This document shows positions 1 through 5,352 of a stretch of DNA of 14,594 nucleotides, one piece after another. Position numbers and translations under genes: made by a program. Origin of the DNA: Oscillospiraceae bacterium. GTDB lineage: Bacteria; Bacillota; Clostridia; Oscillospirales; Ruminococcaceae. The stretch covers positions 1-14,594 of the forward strand of contig JAEDMD010000023.1 in NCBI GenBank assembly GCA_016303195.1. The letters run 5' to 3'. How positions within the stretch are numbered: the first letter of the stretch is position 1; every line of letters starts with the position of its first letter. The notes below the pieces were generated by a model. The model was given only the letters and a program-made list of their open reading frames with translations, was not told the origin of the DNA and searched no databases.

Positions 1-124
1 CGTTTTCGCCCATGAGAGCCATGATCTCGCCCTCACGCAGAGTAAGATCCACATTCTGCAATGCTTTTACACCGGGGAATGATTTATATATCCCCCGCAT
101 TTCAAGCAGTGAATTCTCATTCAT
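1..124 (-). CDS. sugar ABC transporter ATP-binding protein, N-terminus only (MglA/RbsA/YtfR type)
   Basis: Forty-one codons are visible before the window edge removes the rest. The ATG is at 124-122 with a strong AGGAGGAG Shine-Dalgarno 4-5 nt upstream. The protein begins [20 protein letters not shown] and continues with [20 protein letters not shown], then N. This is the standard opening of the duplicated ATPase of carbohydrate uptake transporter-2 systems (RbsA, MglA, AraG, YtfR), stopping just before the rest of the Walker A loop. These proteins hydrolyse ATP at the inner face of the membrane to drive monosaccharide import. It follows the sugar-binding lipoprotein gene by 215 bp on the same strand, the usual binding-protein-then-ATPase order. 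Which sugar it serves cannot be told from this fragment; the upstream AraR-like sites suggest arabinose or a related furanose. The family call is secure, the subfamily is not. Confidence 0.9.
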   Translation of the reverse strand, partial: MNENSLLEMRGIYKSFPGVKALQNVDLTLREGEIMALMGEN

Positions 125-226
125 AATGCTCCTCCTAAAAATAAGTGCGGGACGACATACAGCATATTCCATATGACTCACCGCACTGACAATATTCAAA
201 TGATACGAAGAATGATCCATGTTCAC

Positions 227-315
227 GCCTGCCCCAGAGCAGAGGCAGGCATATATATTCAAAACATTAAACGCAATGGGAATGCGATACAGCCTGTTAC
301 GGAGGGAAACCGTAA
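227..315 (-). other. intercistronic hairpins between binding protein and ATPase
   Basis: Two inverted repeats lie in the 215-bp gap after the binding-protein stop codon. TTACGG (297-302) pairs with CCGTAA (310-315). GCCTGCC (227-233) pairs with GGCAGGC (244-250), a 7-bp GC-rich stem with a 10-nt loop. Neither has a T-run on the minus strand, so they do not look like full terminators. In binding-protein-dependent transporters such hairpins commonly protect the upstream binding-protein mRNA from 3' exonucleases and reduce expression of the downstream membrane genes. That role is inferred here. Confidence 0.5.
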
Positions 316-339
316 GTGGTCATTGCGGGCTGATATGTC

Positions 340-1377
340 TTAAATACCGTAGTTATCAACATCCTCCTGAGTGATAGTGGAAGCATCGAAGCCCTTTTCA
401 TCCATGATGATGGTCTTGTTGGCGATAGTACCGCCGCTTTCGAGAGTTTCGATAACGTCCTTGATGTAAGAGGACTGGAATGGGTTGCACTGACCGTCAT
501 AGTTCCAGTTCTGTGCGAGAAGCTCCTCAAGAGCCCACTTATTGCAGTCGAAGCCCATAACTATAACGTCCTTGCCGACACCGTGGGAGATGTTAGCCTT
601 ATCGAGAGCGGCAACAGCCCCCTTAGCCATATCGTCATTTTCGGCATAGATAACATTGAATTCCTTGCCTGAGTCGATAGCAGACTGAACGATCTGCTGA
701 GCCTTTTCAGCGTTCCATTCAGCAGTCTGCTGAGTAACGATATTCCAGCCAAGCTCGTCAGCGGTCTTTGTAAGAGCCTCTGAACGGCCCTTCTGAGCGG
801 CAGAACCCATAACACCCTGAAGGTGGATTATATCATATGAAGGGAGATTCTTACCTTTGAGCCAGTCAACGGCTGTCTGACCTTCCTTAGGCATATCCGA
901 AACGATGGAAGCGGCATAGAGGCTTTCATCAGCGTCAATAGTACGGTCAAAGAGGATGACCTCGACACCTGCTGCCTGAGCGTCTTTCAGAACCGAATCC
1001 CAGCCTGCTGTATCAGCGGCGGAGAGGAGAAGATAATCAACTTCGTCCTGAATGAACTTCTGAGCATGAGTGATCTGCTCATCGTTTTTAAGGCTGTATG
1101 CAAAAGAAGCATCGTAACCGTTTTCCTTAGTGAAAGCGGCTTTGAGGTCTTTGTCATTAGCTGTACGATAGCCTGATTCATTAGGGTCGTTATTGATGAT
1201 GCCGACCTTTATGAGTTTGTCGGAAGAAGCGTTGTTTTCTGCTGAGCTTTCAGCGGTATTGTTGTTGTTAGCCGAGGGAGTTTCGCTTGAAGAATTGCCT
1301 GTGCTGCCGCAGCCGATAGCAAATGCAGCAAAGAGAACGGAAGTTGCAGCGAGAGATAAAACCTTTTTCACTTTCAT
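340..1377 (-). CDS. sugar-binding lipoprotein of an ABC importer, YtfQ-like (furanose/arabinose type)
   Basis: A 345-residue extracytoplasmic solute-binding protein of the Periplasmic_binding_4 type. Residues 1-23 are a lipoprotein signal (KVKK, hydrophobic core, lipobox AIGC, so Cys23 would be lipidated). Residues 24-54 are a Ser/Asn-rich linker. The mature domain begins KVGIINNDPNESGYRTANDK. The segments AGWDSVLKDAQAAGVEVI, FDRTIDADESLYAA, IIHLQGVMGSAAQKGRSEAL and YAENDDMAKGA match by memory the galactofuranose-binding protein YtfQ of E. coli. An in-frame ATG at 1431 would add 18 residues ahead of the signal. The ATG at 1377 is preferred because GGAGGA lies just upstream and the signal peptide then starts at residue 1. 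Its ATPase partner follows, and AraR-like operators precede it, so L-arabinose or another furanose sugar is the likely ligand. YtfQ relatives differ in substrate, so this stays open. Confidence 0.9.
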   Translation of the reverse strand: MKVKKVLSLAATSVLFAAFAIGCGSTGNSSSETPSANNNNTAESSAENNASSDKLIKVGIINNDPNESGYRTANDKDLKAAFTKENGYDASFAYSLKNDEQITHAQKFIQDEVDYLLLSAADTAGWDSVLKDAQAAGVEVILFDRTIDADESLYAASIVSDMPKEGQTAVDWLKGKNLPSYDIIHLQGVMGSAAQKGRSEALTKTADELGWNIVTQQTAEWNAEKAQQIVQSAIDSGKEFNVIYAENDDMAKGAVAALDKANISHGVGKDVIVMGFDCNKWALEELLAQNWNYDGQCNPFQSSYIKDVIETLESGGTIANKTIIMDEKGFDASTITQEDVDNYGI

Positions 1378-1407
1378 AATAAAGTTCCTCCATAAAGATT
1401 CTGATAG

Positions 1408-1446
1408 TTGTTCTGAGATGTTTCGTACCATAAGTTGTCAGAACAA
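1408..1446 (-). other. 9-bp stem in the 5' leader of the binding-protein mRNA
   Basis: TTGTTCTGA (1408-1416) and TCAGAACAA (1438-1446) are perfect inverted repeats with a 21-nt loop. They lie between the operator/promoter region and the Shine-Dalgarno of the binding-protein gene. There is no T-run after it on the minus strand, so it is not a terminator. A stable 5' stem could protect this abundant mRNA or be bound by a regulator; both ideas are inference. Confidence 0.4.
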
Positions 1447-1477
1447 TTATCTGTTTAATTTTAATATCGACCTTAAC

Positions 1478-1513
1478 TTGTATTTACATTATAATCAATT
1501 TGTACATACATTT
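1478..1513 (-). promoter_or_regulatory. paired AraR-like operators over the binding-protein promoter
   Basis: Two copies of the pattern TTGTA-N2-TACA occur 22 bp apart, about two helical turns: TTGTATTTACA at 1478-1488 and TTGTACATACA at 1500-1510. The wider second site, ATTTGTACATACATTT (1498-1513), resembles the B. subtilis AraR box ATTTGTACGTACAAAT as I recall it. A minus-strand TATAAT (1493-1488) lies between the two sites; its -35 is poor (TATAAA at 17 bp). A repressor bound to both sites would cover the promoter. An AraR-type gene is encoded 1.1 kb upstream on the same strand, which strengthens the assignment. Confidence 0.65.
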
Positions 1514-1589
1514 ATACCTAAAATGTTATCAGAAATGTTTGAATTCTTTTGAATTATTGGAAATAAACTGTCATATATAACATATAGGA

Positions 1590-2288
1590 TTATTGTGAAC
1601 AGTTTGCACTGCTCTGGAACTGACGGGGAGTCTGTCCCGTGTATTTCTTGAATATTTGGCTGAAATAGCGATAATCACGGAATCCCACATCGTAGGCAAT
1701 CTCGTATATCATCTTGGAAGTACAGCAAAGGAGTTCCTTTGAATGACGTATCCTGACGTTAGTGAGGTATTCCGAAAGATTCTGTCCGATCTCACGCTTG
1801 AAAAGGGCGCTGAGGTAAGATGGGCTGAGCCCGACAGCCTCAGCGACGGAGCGGAGAGAGATATTTTCGTCCATGTAGTTTTTATCGATATGGTCTTTGG
1901 CTTTGTAAACGATGCCGAAGCTGGTGTCATGGACATTTTCGATGCGCCATCTGATGCATTGTTTAAGGAGCTGTGAAAGATAAGAGGCGATCTCGTCCGA
2001 AGTTTTCATTTTTTCGGGAAGTTCATCAGCCGAGCCGAACTCATCAGCGAACCGCTGACCTGAAATGCCGAGGGAACGTGCAAAGTTCTGGGCTGATATA
2101 TAAATGTCCATACAAATATATAGCCTTATCATAAGGGAATCGCATTCGTGAAAACGGGTCTCCTCCAGTACTGATGCAAGAACGTCGTCACAGCTTTCGA
2201 GGCTTCCGCTCTGCATCAGAGACTCGATACGCTTGATATCAGGCCGTCTGATATCGTATTTATTGTCATCTGATAAATAATGTGACAT
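1590..2288 (-). CDS. AraC-family transcriptional regulator
   Basis: A 232-residue DNA-binding regulator. The C-terminal 100 residues hold the double helix-turn-helix of AraC/XylS proteins. The first helix pair is ISLRSVAEAVGLSPSYLSAL (143-162), followed by FKREIG. The second runs from SKMIYEIAYDVGFRDYRYFS (191-210) to the family signature FKKYTGQTPRQF (213-224). The style resembles YesN-type response regulators, but no receiver domain is present and no cupin arm is evident. The N-terminal 125 residues are alpha-helical in character and I do not recognise them. A GTG at 2300 is possible, but the ATG at 2288 has AGGTGG about 8 nt upstream and is preferred. It lies between the araR-type gene and the binding-protein gene on one strand, so it probably acts on the sugar-uptake genes. 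Its inducer is unknown. Confidence 0.88.
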   Translation of the reverse strand: MSHYLSDDNKYDIRRPDIKRIESLMQSGSLESCDDVLASVLEETRFHECDSLMIRLYICMDIYISAQNFARSLGISGQRFADEFGSADELPEKMKTSDEIASYLSQLLKQCIRWRIENVHDTSFGIVYKAKDHIDKNYMDENISLRSVAEAVGLSPSYLSALFKREIGQNLSEYLTNVRIRHSKELLCCTSKMIYEIAYDVGFRDYRYFSQIFKKYTGQTPRQFQSSANCSQ

Positions 2289-2406
2289 AAAATTCACCAC
2301 CTGATTAGAATTTCATCGATCATCCTCATAAATCTTGGGCAGACGTATCTATATATTTGCAGGAAAGGGGAAAGTCTGCCTTACGGAATTCTGTTAGTGG
2401 CTTGTG

Positions 2407-2531
2407 TCAGTTCATCTCATAACTTGTCTTTACAAGGTATATTGGTGGCTTTTCGGCAAATTTTGCCTTGCCATCAACAAGATCCTGCTCGAAGATCTGC
2501 TCATCATACTTGTGAAGAAAAGTTCTCAGTT
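2407..2531 (-). other. 40-codon open frame continuing araR in the -1 frame after A AAA AAC
   Basis: The last codons of araR are GTG AAA AAA AAC TGA. The heptamer A AAA AAC is the canonical bacterial -1 frameshift site. The -1 frame stays open from 2529 to 2410, ending in TGA at 2409-2407, and encodes LRTFLHKYDEQIFEQDLVDG followed by KAKFAEKPPIYLVKTSYEMN. The composition looks protein-like, but there is no start codon or ribosome site of its own. It could be a frameshift extension, a relic of another gene's 3' end, or chance, since 40 open codons are not rare. B. subtilis AraR ends near the zero-frame stop, which argues that the short form is the functional one. Confidence 0.35.
2423..2436. 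promoter_or_regulatory. palindrome CTTGTCTTTACAAG, possible AraR site upstream of the AraC-type gene
   Basis: A 5-bp inverted repeat CTTGT/ACAAG. Read as TTGTC-TT-TACAA it differs from the TTGTA-N2-TACA pattern at one position. It lies 135 bp upstream of the AraC-type start. It could be an operator or a small RNA hairpin. It also overlaps the 40-codon open frame that follows araR, which weakens a purely regulatory reading. Confidence 0.3.
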
Positions 2532-3602
2532 TTTTTTCACCGACTTTCTTTCAATAAGATCAGGGTCAAAATAGGTATTGAGTGGCTGGTCTGAATGTGA
2601 ATTGATGAGTTTAAGCAGAGTTTCTGCGGCACATTCGCCCAGCTTGCTGTGCGGATGATGTACGGTAGTGAGCGGAACATCGCAGATGGATGACATCTTG
2701 GAATCGTCTATGCCGACGATGGAAATGTCATCGGGAACGCTTATGCCATGTTCCTTGCAGAACTGGAGAAGCTCAATGGCGATCTTGTCATTGTAGCACA
2801 CGATAGCGGTATAGCGGTCGAGCATATCCAGAATTTTCTGCTCACGGTACTTGAAAAGAGTCTTTTTCTCAGCTGTCGAGAACCAGAGAACATCGTCCTC
2901 AGCGGAAGGGGAATCGTGGTCGAGACAGCTCTGCATGAAGCCGCTGTAACGGAGATGTCCCTGAATATCGTCGAGGGAGAAGATTCCTGATATCCTTGAA
3001 TGACCGCAGCTGAAAAGGTGGTCGGTAACGAGTTTTCCTGCGGCTTTGTCATCCATAGCAACGCATGAGAAGTCAGCCCACGGATACTTTGCATTGAAGA
3101 AAACCACGGGGATGTTGTTCTTTTTCAGCTCGGCATAGAGAGCTGAGTTTGGATTTGGCAAAGCGCTTTTTGACGGTTCAACGATAAGCCCCTGAACACC
3201 GTGAGCGAGCATACTGTTGAGAGCCTGAGTTTCCTCAGCCACCTGATTATGGGTGATAGCGAGCTGCATAGCGTAGCCTGCTTCGTTGAGTACTCTCTCG
3301 ATGCCTGTAACGATGTAAGGGAAGATGTAATCGCTGAAATAGGTGGAGATAACACCGATATTTCTGCTCTGGTTCTGTACAGCCGCAACACCGCCCTTGA
3401 CGAAAGTACCGCTTCCACGAACACGGGAGATGATATTTTCGCTTTCAAGGCGCATGAGAGCCTGTCTTACAGTCTGACGGCTGACATTGTGGATGGAGCA
3501 AAGCTCCTTTTCTGTCAGAAATCGGTCGTTGGGTTTGAGCTGTTCCGTAGCAATGTACTTTTTAGCCCATTCTACGATCGTTAAGTACTTGTATTCCTCC
3601 AT
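2526..3602 (-). CDS. araR: arabinose-type repressor, GntR HTH fused to LacI sensor (AraR family)
   Basis: A 358-residue repressor with the mixed architecture of B. subtilis AraR. Residues 5-70 form a GntR-type winged helix-turn-helix (LTEKELCSIHNVSRQTVRQA, then ISRVRGSGTFV). Residues 80-345 form a LacI/periplasmic-binding-like sugar sensor. Stretches such as NIGVISTYFSDYIFP, GLIVEPSKSALPNPN, CYNDKIAIELLQ, ISIVGIDDSKMSSICDVPLT and the tail FDPDLIERKSV line up with AraR as I remember it. The start at 3602 has GGAGG 5 nt upstream; in-frame ATGs at 3632 and 3614 lack a good site. In AraR, L-arabinose binding releases the protein from TTGTA..TACA operators. Such sites occur at its own promoter and at the binding-protein gene here, implying autorepression and control of uptake. 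The gene ends AAA AAA AAC TGA, a slippery run discussed in the findings. Confidence 0.9.
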   Translation of the reverse strand: MEEYKYLTIVEWAKKYIATEQLKPNDRFLTEKELCSIHNVSRQTVRQALMRLESENIISRVRGSGTFVKGGVAAVQNQSRNIGVISTYFSDYIFPYIVTGIERVLNEAGYAMQLAITHNQVAEETQALNSMLAHGVQGLIVEPSKSALPNPNSALYAELKKNNIPVVFFNAKYPWADFSCVAMDDKAAGKLVTDHLFSCGHSRISGIFSLDDIQGHLRYSGFMQSCLDHDSPSAEDDVLWFSTAEKKTLFKYREQKILDMLDRYTAIVCYNDKIAIELLQFCKEHGISVPDDISIVGIDDSKMSSICDVPLTTVHHPHSKLGECAAETLLKLINSHSDQPLNTYFDPDLIERKSVKKN

Positions 3603-3683
3603 AAAAGCCTCCATGATTGATAAATTGCCCACTGATCTTGCAAATGCAGGGGAATAAGTGATAACAAATTTTCTGATGTTATA

Positions 3684-3750
3684 ATTATACCATACAAATT
3701 TTTAATTGTAAATACAACTTAGACAATTCGTGAATGAATTTGTACACACA
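3684..3750 (-). promoter_or_regulatory. araR promoter with overlapping AraR-like operators
   Basis: On the minus strand, -35 TTTACA (3712-3707), a 17-bp spacer and -10 TATAAT (3689-3684) form a good sigma-A promoter 82 bp upstream of the araR start. The -35 box lies inside TTGTAAATACA (3706-3716), a TTGTA-N2-TACA operator. A second site, AATTTGTACACACATT (3737-3752, core 3740-3750), lies 34 bp further upstream. Overlap of operator and -35 predicts autorepression. Confidence 0.7.
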
Positions 3751-3863
3751 TTCAAAAAATGATGATTGTTTTTGTTGGTTTTGCACAATGTTTACTTAAA
3801 TTTGTCTACGAAGATGTTAGCATGAAAGCGGATTTTCGCTGTTTTTCAGATATCGTAAACGGC

Positions 3864-4127
3864 GTTGCCTTAAATCATATCCCACGGCAATAGCATTTAC
3901 TTTTAAAAAATAAAAAAAAGCGCCGCAGGCGCACGTTCTGGGGTCAAGGGTGACTCCCCACAGTGTGGGGAGATGTCAGCGTAGCTGACAGAGGGGACGG
4001 GCTCCTGTTAGGAGACAGCGTCCCCCTGACAAAGTAGTAAAGCAAGCGCAGCGATGCTTTACGGACGTTTCTCAATATCTATGATTTAACGCAAAAAAGT
4101 AAATGCTGTTGCCCTGAATCATATCCC
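3864..4127. repeat. composite structured intergenic repeat with terminal inverted repeats
   Basis: This fills most of the 633-bp gap between araR and sbcD; no gene is seen. The ends are GGCAATAGCATTTACTTTT (3886-3904) and AAAAGTAAATGCTGTTGCC (4095-4113), inverted repeats matching at 18 of 19 positions. Direct repeats GTTGCCTTAAATCATATCCC (3864-3883) and GTTGCCCTGAATCATATCCC (4108-4127) match at 18 of 20. Inside are four hairpins in a row: CTCCCCACA/TGTGGGGAG (3954-3972), TGTCAGC/GCTGACA (3974-3990), GGGGACG/CGTCCCC with a nested CTCCT/AGGAG (3993-4025), and GTAAAGCA/TGCTTTAC (4037-4062). The CTCCCCACAG...GCTGACAGAGGGG style is, to my knowledge, a common dispersed repeat of gut Clostridia. It is probably a non-autonomous mobile element carrying an older hairpin repeat. 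Confidence 0.6.
3912..3932 (-). terminator. rho-independent terminator facing araR, inside the repeat
   Basis: On the minus strand the stem GCGCC-TGC-GGCGC (3932-3920) is followed by eight Ts (3919-3912) and then ATTTTTT. No minus-strand gene lies upstream of it, so it either shields the araR promoter region from read-through or ends a small transcript that starts within the repeat. Confidence 0.6.
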
Positions 4128-4135
4128 GAACTTGC

Positions 4136-4164
4136 TTGACAAAGAATGAGTGCTGTTGTATAAT
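4136..4164 (+). promoter_or_regulatory. sigma-A promoter of sbcDC
   Basis: Perfect TTGACA (4136-4141), a 17-bp spacer and perfect TATAAT (4159-4164) lie 71 bp before the sbcD start codon. It begins just past the right-hand direct repeat of the composite element. Confidence 0.85.
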
Positions 4165-4235
4165 ATTAATAAATAGATTGTCACTCTGTCAAATAATATA
4201 AGCTAAAATACAAATGCCGAAAGGAGAATGGGATA

Positions 4236-5348
4236 TTGAAATTCGTACATCTTGCAGACCTTCATCTTGGAAAGCGTGAATGCGGCTTTTCCATGCTTGA
4301 AGATCAGAGAATAATTCTTGACCGCATATATGAGATCATACAGGAGGAGTCGCCTGATGCGGTGCTTATCGCAGGCGATGTCTACGATAAACTTACACCG
4401 CCTGCGGAAGCAGTGACCCTTCTTGATGATTTTCTGAGCCGGCTTGCCGATCAGAAAACGGAGGTTTTCATAATCGCAGGAAATCACGATTCTGCCGAGC
4501 GTGTGGCATTCGGTTCTCGTATCATGGACAGGAGCGGTATACATTTTTCTCCTGTATACAACGGAAAGACCGCAAAGTTCACCATGACTGACGAGTACGG
4601 CGAGGTGGACATACATCTTATGCCTTATCTGCGCTATGAGGAGGTCAGAAGATTCTTCAAGGATGAGGAAATAACCAATACCGAACAGGCGGCGGCAGTT
4701 GTTGTAAGAGAGATGGATATTGACGAAAGCAAGCGCAATGTGGTAGTTTCCCATCAGTTTGCAGCAGGCGGACTTACAAGTGATTCCGAGAGAAATTCCG
4801 TTGGCGGAACGGATATGGTATCGGCGGAGATATATGCGCCTTTCGACTATACGGCGCTGGGACATCTTCACAAACCGCAGTACATGGGCGGAAATAATAT
4901 CCGTTACAGCGGAACTCCACTTAAATATTCCATGTCCGAGGCAAATGACAAAAAGAGCGTGACCATTGTTGAGATGGGCAAAAAAGGCGAGCCGCTGAAA
5001 ATAACTCTCCGTGAACCCGAACCTCTCCGTGATATGAGACAGCTTCACGGCAGTTTCGATGAACTTATAGAGGGTGAGAGCAATGATTATGTCAGCATAG
5101 TCCTTACGGATACAACGAGAGTGCCCGATGCTCAAACAAAGCTGAGGGCGAAATATCCGTATCTCATGGGAATGAAGTATGAGCATGAAATGGAGCGCAG
5201 TGAGCATATCATCAATATTTCCCCCGACGTTGACACGAAAAATCCGCTGGAGCTTTTTGAGGAATTCTTCAAAAGTGCCAACGGCAAGGAAATGACAGAA
5301 AAGCAGAGCGGATATATGCAGGAGCTTATCAACGGGATATGGGGGTAA
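4236..5348 (+). CDS. sbcD: exonuclease SbcD, Mre11-type nuclease subunit
   Basis: A 370-residue metallophosphoesterase, the nuclease half of the SbcCD (Mre11-Rad50) complex, which opens DNA hairpins and trims blocked or double-strand ends at stalled forks. The metal-binding motifs are in order: DLHLGK (Asp8, His10), GDVYD (Asp48), GNHD (Asn83, His84), SHQF (His173) and GHLHKPQ (His210, His212). A capping domain follows from about residue 235. Length is close to the usual 375-400. The start codon is TTG at 4236, supported by AAGGAGAA at 4221-4228 and by the family-typical MKFVHLADLHLG opening. The stop lies 4 bp before the sbcC start, so the two subunits are translationally coupled. SbcCD cuts long palindromes, and two long palindromic repeats lie in this same window. 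Confidence 0.96.
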   Translation: MKFVHLADLHLGKRECGFSMLEDQRIILDRIYEIIQEESPDAVLIAGDVYDKLTPPAEAVTLLDDFLSRLADQKTEVFIIAGNHDSAERVAFGSRIMDRSGIHFSPVYNGKTAKFTMTDEYGEVDIHLMPYLRYEEVRRFFKDEEITNTEQAAAVVVREMDIDESKRNVVVSHQFAAGGLTSDSERNSVGGTDMVSAEIYAPFDYTALGHLHKPQYMGGNNIRYSGTPLKYSMSEANDKKSVTIVEMGKKGEPLKITLREPEPLRDMRQLHGSFDELIEGESNDYVSIVLTDTTRVPDAQTKLRAKYPYLMGMKYEHEMERSEHIINISPDVDTKNPLELFEEFFKSANGKEMTEKQSGYMQELINGIWG

Positions 5349-5352
5349 AAGT

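Noticed and set aside
1378..1431. Upstream ATG at 1431 as the start of the binding protein
   Set aside because: It would put 18 polar residues before the lipoprotein signal peptide, and GGAGGA sits directly before the ATG at 1377.
3821..3840. TGAAAGCGGATTTTCG near the araR promoter as a catabolite (cre) site
   Set aside because: The left half fits, but the right half does not follow the cre consensus; it is better read as a chance AGCG/CGCT inverted repeat.
3864..4127. CRISPR-like array from the repeated sequences
   Set aside because: There are only two direct copies, with no regularly spaced spacers; the internal repeats are hairpin arms.
4203..5207. 334-codon open frame antisense to sbcD
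   Set aside because: It lies wholly over sbcD, whose nuclease motifs are intact and in order; the antisense product is Ile/Arg/His-rich without a recognisable domain. It is a shadow frame.
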